Below, piece by piece: positions 1 to 6,773 of a stretch of 7,424 nucleotides of DNA. Origin of the DNA: an uncultured Clostridia bacterium (GTDB lineage Bacteria > Bacillota > Clostridia > Oscillospirales > Oscillospiraceae); contig CALEQS010000019.1 in the NCBI GenBank assembly GCA_937907975.1, positions 1 to 7,424 of the forward strand, in the 5' to 3' direction. The notes under the pieces are model-generated. The model worked only from the letters and a program-made list of their open reading frames with translations, ran no database searches and was not told the origin of the DNA. The first letter of the stretch is position 1. Each line of letters begins with the position of its first letter. The position numbers were made by a program, and so were the translations under genes.

Positions 1-186
1 CCTGATGAGGGGGCAGGTTCAGGCAGTTTTCCCTTTCGACGCCACCTCATCCGTCATTTGCTTCGCAAATGTCACCTTCCCCTCAAGGGGTGATTCCCCA
101 CTGTGTGGGGAAATGGCCGTAGTCCAAAAGGGTCGGAAGACTTCGATCATCTCTGCAAATTTTCGTCCTCATCAGCCCCCGCACGC
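1..186. other. Non-coding region downstream of sepF, rich in palindromes
   Basis: No credible gene lies here on either strand. The stretch follows the sepF stop codon and is full of short palindromes: CATTTGC/GCAAATG (55-71), CCCCT/AGGGG (79-90), TTCCCCAC/GTGGGGAA (94-112) and GAAG/CTTC (136-144). None is followed by a run of T in the minus direction, so I do not see a standard intrinsic terminator for the sepF transcript. CTGATGAGG at 2-10 is matched by its reverse complement CCTCATCAG at 167-175, which could be the ends of a small mobile element or a coincidence. The plus-strand 63-codon reading frame here (5-196) has no family resemblance and crosses the end of sepF. Confidence 0.6.
38..112. 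repeat. Palindromic interspersed-repeat remnant (two to three hairpins)
   Basis: Three hairpins follow each other closely. CATTTGC-TTC-GCAAATG spans 55-71, CCCCT-CA-AGGGG spans 79-90, and TTCCCCAC-TGT-GTGGGGAA (a perfect 8-bp stem) spans 94-112. The 15-mer CTTCCCCTCAAGGGG at 76-90 recurs exactly at 4106-4120, upstream of miaA, so this is a repeat within the window. The layout (a purine/pyrimidine-biased arm, a hairpin, then a C-run/G-run hairpin) resembles each half of the element between mutS and mutL. I recall similar short palindromic repeats from gut Clostridia, but that is memory, not a search. The element looks degenerate: the copy here reads TGA where the 4106-4123 copy continues its stem with AAG. 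Confidence 0.55.
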
Positions 187-744
187 TCAGAAATAGAGCC
201 CGTTGTTCTCCAGCTCGTCGATGAGCTGATCTCCGATGATGTCCACGTTGTAAGGCGTGATGATATAGGTCGCGGCGCTGATGCGCTTGATCTTGCCTTC
301 CTGAGCGTAGGCCACGCCGGAGAGGAAGTCGATCAGGCGGCGGGAGACGTCCTTGTTGGTGGTCTCCAGATTGAGCACCACGGTGCGCTTTTCGCGCAGA
401 TGGTCGGCGATGTCGGAGGCGTTCTCAAACTTCTCCGGCTTCACCAGCACGACCTGCAGCTGGGTGGTGGCGTTGATATTGACCACCTTGTCGCCCCGGC
501 GGGGGGCCGGCTCATAGCTGCTGCCGGCGGCATAGGAGCGGGCGCTCTCACGGGCCGGGTGGGGCGTCTCGCGGACGGGAGCCGCCGTCTCGCGGCTCTC
601 CCGGCGGAAGCTGCGGCGGGGGGCGGGTTCGGCGGGCTCTTCAGCCTCCTCGTCCTCGGCGGTATCCTCCAGCTCCTCGTCGTATTCTTCGTCCTCGTCC
701 TCGTAGGGCCGGGCCAGTTTTCTCAGTTCATCCATGAGTCCCAT
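187..744 (-). CDS. sepF: Cell division protein SepF
   Basis: SepF polymerises at mid-cell, binds the C-terminal tail of FtsZ and ties the Z-ring to the membrane. The 185-residue product has the family layout. The N-terminus MGLMDELRKLARPYED (1-16) is the short amphipathic membrane-binding helix. A charged, low-complexity linker covers about 15-84, very acidic at 15-39 and then Arg/Pro-rich at 43-83. The SepF domain occupies about 95-173, with VVLVKPEKFENASDIADHLR, VVLNLE, RLIDFLSG and the typical ending ISAATYIITPYNV. Its length is slightly above the usual 150 or so because of the linker. The start at 744 is supported by a near-perfect AAGGAGG at 754-760, 9 nt upstream; Met4 is an alternative. 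It follows yggS by 38 nt, the classic ylmE-ylmF order. The usual next genes (ylmG, ylmH, divIVA) are not visible in the 186 bases left. Confidence 0.95.
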   Translation of the reverse strand: MGLMDELRKLARPYEDEDEEYDEELEDTAEDEEAEEPAEPAPRRSFRRESRETAAPVRETPHPARESARSYAAGSSYEPAPRRGDKVVNINATTQLQVVLVKPEKFENASDIADHLREKRTVVLNLETTNKDVSRRLIDFLSGVAYAQEGKIKRISAATYIITPYNVDIIGDQLIDELENNGLYF

Positions 745-753
745 GAATAGGCT

Positions 754-760
754 CCTCCTT
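754..760 (-). promoter_or_regulatory. Strong ribosome binding site of sepF
   Basis: On the minus strand this reads AAGGAGG, 9 nt before the ATG at 744. It decides the first Met (MGLM...) over Met4 as the start. It is one of the best Shine-Dalgarno matches in the window, which suggests that sepF is translated efficiently in its own right rather than only by coupling to yggS. Confidence 0.75.
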
Positions 761-773
761 CATATCGAAGCAA

Positions 774-779
774 ATTATA
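774..779 (-). promoter_or_regulatory. Possible -10 box of an internal sepF promoter
   Basis: The 38-nt gap between yggS and sepF contains a perfect TATAAT on the minus strand, in a short AT-rich island within GC-rich DNA. A start about 7 nt downstream would give a leader of roughly 20 nt with the sepF ribosome binding site inside it. I see no good TTGACA-like box 16-18 nt upstream, where the sequence is GC-rich end of yggS, and no TG extension. This is therefore a weak candidate. The alternative is that it is simply an AT-rich spacer. Confidence 0.25.
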
Positions 780-782
780 TGC

Positions 783-1501
<719 letters not shown>

Positions 1502-1505
<4 letters not shown>

Positions 1506-2791
1506 TCCGTTACGACCTTTCCGTTGTAGATATTCTCACCCCGGACGATGATGGTGTCACCGGCGCGGAGATTGTTTGCCTTGTCAAATTCGCTCTGGGT
1601 CACTTGAGTGGTCTTGCCGTTTTCATCCGTCTCATAGTCATAGGCCTGGGTGACGAGGTAGAAGTCGTCCTCCTCCCAGATAATGTCGACAGGCACCCAC
1701 TTTGCCTGGGCACCGGACACCCGGTAGACGCCCAGCTGGCCCACGGAATCCAGCGACTCATCCTGATTGACGCGCACAGCGCGCTTGGGCACCCGGAAGC
1801 CGGTGGCGGTCTCCGTGACGATAGTGACCTCCTGCTCCCGCAGCGCCACCACCTGGGAGGCGTAATCGGCACTGTAAAACGTGACGTTCACCCTGCCGTC
1901 CTCCGGGTCGCTGACCCGCTTGACGGTGGCAGGGAAGCTGCGCGCCGCGTCCCGGAAGCGCAGGGTAACGGAGGCTCCGGCGTAGAGGTCTCCCGCCTCC
2001 TGCTCCGTCAGGTTGCAGCTGAAGTGCCAGCCGGGGCTGGTGATGATCTTGCCGATGCTGCCGGAGGGAGTTCCGCTGCTCTGGGCGCTCAGGCTGTCCA
2101 GGCCGCTGGGGGTCAAACCCTCCAGCGCGGCAGTGGTCATAGTGGTCTCAAGGCCGTCCACCGCCGAGGAGAACAGCCCCGCCGCCGGGGCGTTCACCGG
2201 CGTGTAGGCACTGCTGGACTGGGCGCTCAGCGCATCCACCCGGGCCTGGGCCTCCTCGATCTGGGTCTGAAGGGAGTCGGTTCCGTTGTAGGTGTAATCC
2301 CGGCGGAAGATCAGCCCCCGCAGCTCATCAGCATCGGTGTCCAGATCGGACAGATCGCCGCTGGAGACGCTGGAGTGCAGTCCGGCAAAGGCGTCGGCGA
2401 TGTCGTCATCCAGCGCAATGGTGTCCGCGGACTCGCTGGTGCGGCTGAGAATGTACTTCAGGCTGCTCAGATTGGCCTGGGCCTCGTCCAGCTGCTTCTG
2501 GACCGCATAGCCCTCATCACTGGAGTAGATCCGCGCCACCGTGTCGTCTACGGCCACGGCCTCTCCGTCCGCACGCAGCACCTCGGCCAGCTCGGAGGTG
2601 TCCTCCAGCACCGTCTCGTCCCGGAAGAACCAGCCGGTGGAGGTCACCTTCCGCTCAGCGGTGTAGCTGTACGCCGTGGTGGTGGTGATCCCCGAGGAGA
2701 GGGACGACCACACATAGACGCCGAAATAGGCCGCTATGCCGAGGAAGAGGACCAGTATGATGATGCGTGTGATGAGGGTGCCCTGTTTCAT
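1502..2791 (-). CDS. HlyD/MFP-like membrane-anchored adaptor protein
   Basis: I recognise the fold type but not a specific function. From the ATG the product has 429 residues. A short cytoplasmic start (MKQGT) is followed by one membrane segment at about 7-30 (RIIILVLFLGIAAYFGVYVW), so the rest should lie outside the membrane. STGWFFRDETVL...ADGEAVAVDDTVARIY (about 51-89) looks like the first half of a lipoyl/barrel-sandwich domain. Two helical stretches (about 95-120 and 170-192) could form the coiled-coil hairpin. VNAPAAGLF (about 199) resumes the lipoyl-like part. LYAGASVTLRF, VPKRAV (about 334) and LRAGDTIIVRG (about 409) resemble the beta-barrel and membrane-proximal parts of periplasmic adaptor subunits. 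No ABC or RND transporter is adjacent. The gene lies 20 nt after hfq and overlaps or abuts yggS, so it is probably co-transcribed with both. A transport role is family inference only. Confidence 0.8.
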
Positions 2792-2799
2792 TGCTTCGT

Positions 2800-2805
2800 T
2801 CCTTT
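2800..2805 (-). promoter_or_regulatory. Ribosome binding site that decides the adaptor start
   Basis: The minus strand reads AAAGGA here, 8 nt before the ATG at 2791. An earlier in-frame GTG at 2815 overlaps the hfq stop codon (GTGA), but its purine-rich stretch lies only a few nucleotides away, too close for normal initiation. I therefore start the protein at MKQGTL, directly before the membrane segment. The GTG start would add eight residues (MKLERNEA). Confidence 0.65.
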
Positions 2806-2811
2806 CGAGCT

Positions 2812-3042
2812 TCACGCCTCCTCCCGCAGCGGCACCGGCCGCTCCGGCGAGATGGTGGAGATCGCATGCTTGTAGATTACCTGCTGCCTTCCGTCGCTGG
2901 TCAGCACCACCACAAAGGCGTCAAAGCCGGTGATGATGCCCCGCAGCTGGTAGCCGTTCATCAAAAACATGGTCACGGGCATACGGGTGCGGTACAGCCG
3001 GGTGAGAAATGCTTCCTGCAGGTGATTGGTTTCCTTTGTCAT
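2812..3042 (-). CDS. hfq: RNA chaperone Hfq
   Basis: Hfq is the hexameric Sm-like protein that binds U-rich and A-rich RNA and helps small RNAs pair with mRNAs. The 76-residue product is a compact Gram-positive form without the long C-terminal tail of E. coli Hfq. The Sm1 part runs LQEAFLTRLYRTRMPVTMFLMNGYQLRGIITGFDAFVVVL (8-47), and the Sm2 signature is YKHAISTI (57-64). Gln9 matches the proximal-face glutamine, and Tyr57-Lys58-His59 matches the conserved YKH. The frame stays open upstream over the end of miaA, but the true start is ATG at 3042: the homology begins there, and AAAAAGGA lies 10 nt before it. The gene follows miaA by 58 nt, a neighbourhood kept from Proteobacteria to Firmicutes. 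Confidence 0.96.
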   Translation of the reverse strand: MTKETNHLQEAFLTRLYRTRMPVTMFLMNGYQLRGIITGFDAFVVVLTSDGRQQVIYKHAISTISPERPVPLREEA

Positions 3043-3083
3043 CTGGAACACGTCCTTTTTCTGTAAAGTCAGGGACGTGCCCG

Positions 3084-3100
3084 CCCGGGCAGTCCCCGGG
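3084..3100 (-). other. GC-rich hairpin between miaA and hfq
   Basis: CCCGGG at 3084-3089 and CCCGGG at 3095-3100 can pair around a 5-nt loop, directly against the miaA stop codon. No T-run follows in the transcribed direction, so this is not a standard terminator. It could slow or protect the transcript at the 3' end of miaA, or be a chance product of GC-rich sequence. Confidence 0.35.
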
Positions 3101-4039
3101 TCATTGTATTCCAGCTTCGGCCAGTTTTTCTGCCGCAAAGCGTCGAAGCGCTTCCAGATCAGGCTGGCTACCGTGGCGGTACCACTGGGTGGTGCGGTCG
3201 CGGCGGAACCAGGTGAGCTGGCGCTTGGCATACTGCCGGGAGCGCAGCTTGACTTCCTCCAGCGCCGCCGTCAGGTCGCCGCCGTCCTCCACGGCCTCGC
3301 ACAGCTCCTTGTAGCCAATGGCCTGCATGGCGGTGCAGCCGGAGCTGACGCCGCTGTCCAGCAGGGCGCGCACCTCGCCGGCCAGGCCGGACGCGGCCAT
3401 CTCATCCACCCGCGCGTCGATGCGGGCATAGAGGTCGGCGCGGTTTTCATAATTCAGGCCAATCTTCAGCGCCGTGTAGCGGGGCGGCAGCAGCCGGGTG
3501 GCGGCGTTGTGGGCGGAGATGGTCTCCCCCGTCTCATACCACACCTCCAGCGCCCGGATCACCCGCTTGGTGTCCATGGGGTGGAGCCGGGTGGCGGACT
3601 CCGGGTCGATCTCGGTCAGCGCCTCCCAGAGGGGCTGGATGCCCTCCTCGTCATACTTCTTCTGGAGCTTCTCCCGCCATCCGGTGGACTTCACCGCGAA
3701 GTCGCGGCCGTTGAGCAGGGCGTCCAGATAGAGCCCGGTGCCGCCCACGATGACGGGCAGCTTTCCCCGGGCGAGAATGTCGTCCACTACGGGCACCGCC
3801 TCCCGGCGGTAGCGCTCGGCGGAGTAATCCTCCTCCGGATCGGCGACGTCGATCATATGATGGGGCACGCCGTCCATCTCCTCGCGGGTAGGCTTGGCGG
3901 TGCCGATGTCCATGCGGCGGTAGATCTGCATGGAGTCGCAGCTCACTACCTCGCCATTATAATGCTTTGCCAGCCAGACGCCAAGGGCAGTTTTGCCAGA
4001 AGCCGTGGGGCCGACCACACAAACGACCTGTGGGGGCAT
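3101..4039 (-). CDS. miaA: tRNA dimethylallyltransferase MiaA
   Basis: MiaA transfers a dimethylallyl group from DMAPP to N6 of A37 in tRNAs that read UNN codons, the first step towards ms2i6A. The 312-residue product is full length. The P-loop GPTASGKT is at 10-17. DSMQIYRRMDIGTAKPT (35-51) includes the catalytic aspartate, and GVPHHMIDVADPEEDYS is at 57-73. VIVGGTGLYLDALL (96-109) is the family signature, DTKRVIRALE is at 156-165, AIGYKE at 240-245 and QYAKRQLTWFRRD at 269-281. The start at 4039 has AAAGGAG at 4049-4055, 9 nt upstream. The gene lies 163 bp after mutL and 58 nt before hfq. An AT-rich TATATATA (4064-4071) sits just upstream, but no clear -35 box goes with it, so I cannot say whether miaA has its own promoter. 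Confidence 0.97.
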   Translation of the reverse strand: MPPQVVCVVGPTASGKTALGVWLAKHYNGEVVSCDSMQIYRRMDIGTAKPTREEMDGVPHHMIDVADPEEDYSAERYRREAVPVVDDILARGKLPVIVGGTGLYLDALLNGRDFAVKSTGWREKLQKKYDEEGIQPLWEALTEIDPESATRLHPMDTKRVIRALEVWYETGETISAHNAATRLLPPRYTALKIGLNYENRADLYARIDARVDEMAASGLAGEVRALLDSGVSSGCTAMQAIGYKELCEAVEDGGDLTAALEEVKLRSRQYAKRQLTWFRRDRTTQWYRHGSQPDLEALRRFAAEKLAEAGIQ

Positions 4040-4202
4040 TTTATAACACTCCTTTTGTGGGGGTATATATAGGAACTTTGGAGGGGCGGTGCTGACTACT
4101 GAAGGCTTCCCCTCAAGGGGAAGGCTTTTTGTGCGGTGCAGCCTTAGTAGACCCGCGTTTTCAAAACGAAAAAACGCACTTCGAAAGCAGCAGCCAAAAC
4201 CC
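4040..4202. other. mutL-miaA intergenic region
   Basis: This stretch contains the miaA ribosome binding site (4049-4055) and an AT-rich TATATATA (4064-4071) that could serve as a -10 region but has no recognisable -35. It also holds a repeat hairpin (4101-4130) and a second palindrome in which GCGTTTT (4155-4161) can pair with AAAACGC (4171-4177), or CGTTTT with AAAACG (4156-4168). No T-run follows a stem in the minus direction, so read-through from mutL into miaA is possible. No gene is visible. Confidence 0.5.
4101..4130. repeat. Palindromic repeat copy with terminator-like shape on the plus strand
   Basis: CTTCCCCT (4106-4113) pairs perfectly with AGGGGAAG (4116-4123) around a 2-nt turn. 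After one G-G mismatch the stem resumes with GAAG against CTTT. TTTTT follows at 4126-4130, so the plus strand has the look of an intrinsic terminator, yet no plus-strand gene precedes it. In the minus (transcribed) direction the T-run would lie before the stem, so it should not end mutL transcripts. The core 15-mer is identical to 76-90, downstream of sepF, which identifies it as a dispersed repeat. Confidence 0.55.
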
Positions 4203-6428
4203 TCACGCCCGCTTGAACTGCTTTTCCAGATCCCGCTTCGTCATGCGGATGGCCACAGGGCGGCCATGGGGGCAGTAGCGCACCTCGTCGTTCATAACGG
4301 CGGCGCAGACGGCCTTCAGTTCCTCCTCGCCGCTGGTCCAGCCGCCCTTGATGGCGCTCTTGCAGGCCATGGTGTGCAACACCTCGTCCCGGGCGGCGTC
4401 CGGGTCGGCGGTGCCGGTGGCGATGAGCTTTGCGGCGATCTCGCACAGGGCGGACTCGATCTGCTCGACGGGCAGGTAATCCGGGGCCTGCCGGACGATC
4501 AGGCTGCCGCCGCCGAAGTCCTCAGCCACAAAGCCGAACTCCGCCAGCAGGAGCAGGTTCTCCGTCAGCACGGCGTGCTCCTCCGGGGAGGGACGCAGAA
4601 TTTTCGGGGTGAGCAGCAGCTGGCTCATGGGCTTATGGTGCATGGCCTTGAGCCGGTCAAAATTCATCCGCTCGTGGGCGGCGTGCTTGTCGATGAACCA
4701 GACCTCGTCGCCCCGCTCCACGATGACGTAGGTGTGCAGCACCTCGCCGGCCAGCCGCCAGTCCGGGGCATCCGGGGCATCATCCGGGTGGTCTTTCTCC
4801 ACCGGGACCTCCTCAGGGGCAGGCGCGGCGGCTTCTTTCTCAGGGGTCGGCCCCACAGGCCCGACCGGGACAGGCTTCTGTTCCTGCGCTGGGACTTCCG
4901 GTGCGGCGGAAACGTCCGGTTCTGCAGGGGCCGTTGGCGCTTCGACAGCACTCGACTCCACACGGACAGACTCCGGCACGGGCGCACTCTTCTTTTCGGC
5001 GCCCGCGGAGTTTTCCACATTCCGCGCCCCGGCGCTGTGGAGTTCTTCCTCCACCGGGGCCGGTGCGGACTTTTCCCCAGTGCGTTTTGGCTCCGCCGGA
5101 GCGGCGTACTCGCCGGGCATGGGCGGCATCGAGGGCCGCTTCAGCGGCGCCGACGGCTTCTGGGCCGGGACAAAGCGGGCAAAGCTCCGCTCAGGCTCCC
5201 TGACAGGTTCCGGCTTCTTCGCCACCGGTTCCGGCCTTGCGCCGGACGCGGAAAAGCCCAGCGGCTCCTCGGCGCGCGTTCGGGGCGCATCCACCGCGTA
5301 GGGCGTTTTGGCGTCGCTGTGCAGCTCATCGCGGAACTGCTGAGCGGTGGCAGTGCGGAAAAAGGTCTGATTGGGGGTCACGCTGTCGTGCTTCGGCACA
5401 GCCTTGGGGCGCTCCTCCAGCACGGCCTTGGGCGCGCCGGAATCCTCCTCCAGCGCCGCCTTGGCGGCGTAGTACACCGCGTCGAAGAGCTTCTTCTCAC
5501 TGGTGAACTTCACCTCGGTCTTGGTGGGATGGACGTTCACGTCCACACCGTTCAGACGGGTGGTCAGATGGAGCACACAGCCGGGGAACCGGCCCACCAT
5601 CTTCTGGTTCTGGTATGCCTGCTCCAGCGCCGCCTGCATGGTGCGGGACTTCACATAGCGGCCGTTGACAAAGAAGAACTGGCTGGCCCGGGAGCCCCGG
5701 CAGCAGACCGGCTTGGAGATAAAGCCGTCCACGCTGATGTCCTCGCCGCTCCCTTTGCAGGGCACGAAGCCCAGGGCCATATCCCGCCCCAGCACGGCGT
5801 AGACCGCGCTTTTGAGGTTCCCGTCGCCGGGGGTGTTCAGTTCCTCTTTCCCCTCCCGCAGGAAGCGGAAGCTCACCTCCGGATGGCTGAGGGCGGCGTG
5901 CTGGACCACAGCCATGACGGCACTCCCCTCGGCGGAGTCGCGCTTCAAAAACTTCTGGCGGGCGGGGGTGTTGAAGAACAGGTCCCGGACGATGAGAGTG
6001 GTGCCCTTGGGGCAGCCGACCTCCTCCCGCTTGCGCACCACGCCGCCGTCCAGCAGCAGTGCGGTGCCTGCGGCGGCCCCCTCGGTGCGGGTCATCAGTT
6101 CCACCCGGCTCACCGACGCGATGGCGGCCAGCGCCTCGCCCCGGAAGCCCAGCGTGCCGATGGCCTCCAGATCAAACTCGGTGCGGATCTTGCTGGTGGC
6201 ATGGCGCAGGAAGGCGGTCAGGCAGTCCTCCGGCTCGATGCCGGAGCCGTTGTCCGTCACCCGGATATAGCTCATGCCGCCCCGCTGGATCTCCACCGTC
6301 ACTGCGGCAGCCCCGGCGTCGATGGCGTTCTCCGTCAGCTCCTTCACGGCGCTGGCCGGGCGCTCCACCACCTCGCCGGCGGCGATCAGATCCGCCACAT
6401 GGGGGTCGAGTTGATGTATCTTGGACAT
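4203..6428 (-). CDS. mutL: DNA mismatch repair protein MutL (endonuclease type)
   Basis: MutL couples MutS mismatch recognition to strand nicking. The 741-residue product is about 100 longer than usual. The N-terminal GHKL ATPase has Glu30 and Asn34 in KELTENAIDAGA, DNGSGI (59-64), RHATSKI (75-81), GFRGEAL (94-100) and VDVNVHPTKTEVKF (295-308). A low-complexity linker rich in Pro, Glu, Ala and Lys runs about 329-556. The C-terminal nuclease/dimer domain begins near Trp557. It contains DKHAAHERMNFD (580-591, in place of DQHA-x2-E-x4-E), QLLLTP (603-608, where Bacillus MutL has its beta-clamp motif), ACKSAIKGG (688-696) and CPHGRP (719-724). Metal-site residues His582, Glu586, Cys719 and His721 are present. 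The start at 6428 has an AGAGGA site 7-8 nt upstream. It follows mutS after 345 bp. Confidence 0.97.
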   Translation of the reverse strand: MSKIHQLDPHVADLIAAGEVVERPASAVKELTENAIDAGAAAVTVEIQRGGMSYIRVTDNGSGIEPEDCLTAFLRHATSKIRTEFDLEAIGTLGFRGEALAAIASVSRVELMTRTEGAAAGTALLLDGGVVRKREEVGCPKGTTLIVRDLFFNTPARQKFLKRDSAEGSAVMAVVQHAALSHPEVSFRFLREGKEELNTPGDGNLKSAVYAVLGRDMALGFVPCKGSGEDISVDGFISKPVCCRGSRASQFFFVNGRYVKSRTMQAALEQAYQNQKMVGRFPGCVLHLTTRLNGVDVNVHPTKTEVKFTSEKKLFDAVYYAAKAALEEDSGAPKAVLEERPKAVPKHDSVTPNQTFFRTATAQQFRDELHSDAKTPYAVDAPRTRAEEPLGFSASGARPEPVAKKPEPVREPERSFARFVPAQKPSAPLKRPSMPPMPGEYAAPAEPKRTGEKSAPAPVEEELHSAGARNVENSAGAEKKSAPVPESVRVESSAVEAPTAPAEPDVSAAPEVPAQEQKPVPVGPVGPTPEKEAAAPAPEEVPVEKDHPDDAPDAPDWRLAGEVLHTYVIVERGDEVWFIDKHAAHERMNFDRLKAMHHKPMSQLLLTPKILRPSPEEHAVLTENLLLLAEFGFVAEDFGGGSLIVRQAPDYLPVEQIESALCEIAAKLIATGTADPDAARDEVLHTMACKSAIKGGWTSGEEELKAVCAAVMNDEVRYCPHGRPVAIRMTKRDLEKQFKRA

Positions 6429-6471
6429 AAGGTTCCTCTTTCTAAGTCAAAATATCTCGTTTGACACGGTC

Positions 6472-6503
6472 ATTATAGCAGCATTTTAAGGGGATTTTGT
6501 TAA
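6472..6503 (-). promoter_or_regulatory. Candidate mutL promoter (extended -10)
   Basis: The minus strand reads TGCTATAAT at 6480-6472: a perfect -10 box with the TG extension that allows activity without a good -35. The best -35-like hexamer is TTAACA at 6503-6498, with a spacer of 20 nt, longer than optimal. Transcription would start near 6465 and give a leader of about 36 nt before the mutL ATG. The promoter lies between the repeat element and mutL, so mutL could be expressed independently of mutS. Confidence 0.6.
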
Positions 6504-6558
6504 GATAGTTATAAGAATCTTCGGGGGTTTGGGTGCCACTGGCAGTCTGCTGGTTTAG

Positions 6559-6692
6559 ACTTGCCTCTCCCTTTGGGAGAGGTGGCACGGCGGAACGCCG
6601 TGACGGAGAGGGCGATGCACTGACAAGTTACGCGAAAAGCCCTCTCAGTCTGCGCTTACGGCGCAGCCAGCTCCCCCAAAGGGGGAGCCAAG
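6559..6692. repeat. MITE-like palindromic element with four hairpins
   Basis: About 134 bp form two inverted halves (roughly 6558-6613 and 6639-6694) that match each other at about 41 of 56 positions. Each half contains two perfect hairpins. In the left half these are CCTCTCCC-TTT-GGGAGAGG (6564-6582) and CACGGCG-GAA-CGCCGTG (6586-6602). In the right half they are CTGCGC/GCGCAG (6650-6666) and GCTCCCCC-AAA-GGGGGAGC (6670-6688). The halves differ mostly within the stems, and the stems still pair. TTTAG flanks the element at 6554-6558 and 6693-6697, like a 5-bp target duplication. It encodes no protein, so movement would need a transposase elsewhere. I recall similar elements scattered in gut Clostridia genomes, but have not searched. 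Confidence 0.7.
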
Positions 6693-6773
6693 TTTAGTGC
6701 ACTGCAAGCCAAAAAACTCCAACTGTTATTCCGGGCACTCCCGCTATTGGACACAACCTGAAAGGCCCCCGTT

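Larger units (their letters stand above)
6429..6773. other. mutS-mutL intergenic region (345 bp)
   Basis: No gene is visible on either strand. From the mutS side, the first 60 bases include GGAGTTTTTT on the minus strand (6711-6720), but no strong stem directly before the T-run, so a mutS terminator is doubtful. CGGG-AGTG-CCCG nearby is too far away. The middle (6559-6692) is a palindromic repeat described separately. A small palindrome, TGCCA-C-TGGCA, is at 6534-6544. The part next to mutL is AT-rich and carries the candidate mutL promoter. mutS and mutL are often much closer together, and the repeat explains part of the extra distance. Confidence 0.6.

Noticed and set aside
5..196. A small plus-strand frame of 63 codons downstream of sepF
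   Set aside because: It runs across repeat palindromes and into the sepF coding end, has no convincing ribosome binding site and no recognisable features.
103..750. A 215-codon open frame on the plus strand opposite sepF
   Set aside because: SepF is clearly the real gene. The plus-strand product only mirrors its charged linker as a Gly/Ala/Val/Leu-rich run.
2792..2815. GTG start for the adaptor overlapping the hfq stop codon
   Set aside because: The purine-rich stretch is too close to the GTG, whereas ATG at 2791 has AAAGGA at 8 nt and puts the membrane segment at the usual place.
3026..4072. A 348-codon open frame on the plus strand opposite miaA
   Set aside because: MiaA on the minus strand is full length with all its motifs; the plus frame is low-complexity shadow.
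4089..6464. A 791-codon open frame on the plus strand
   Set aside because: It is antisense to mutL, whose motifs are unmistakable. GC-rich codon bias keeps the opposite strand open, and the translation is a Gly/His/Leu/Arg-rich shadow with no family features.
6461..6489. A plus-strand promoter starting with consensus TTGACA
   Set aside because: At 17 nt spacing the -10 would be TTTTAA, matching only three of six positions, and there is no plus-strand gene to serve.
6711..6760. Intrinsic terminator for mutS at the T-run on the minus strand
   Set aside because: The nearest stem (CGGG-AGTG-CCCG) is short and separated from the T-run by about 15 nt; no proper stem abuts it.
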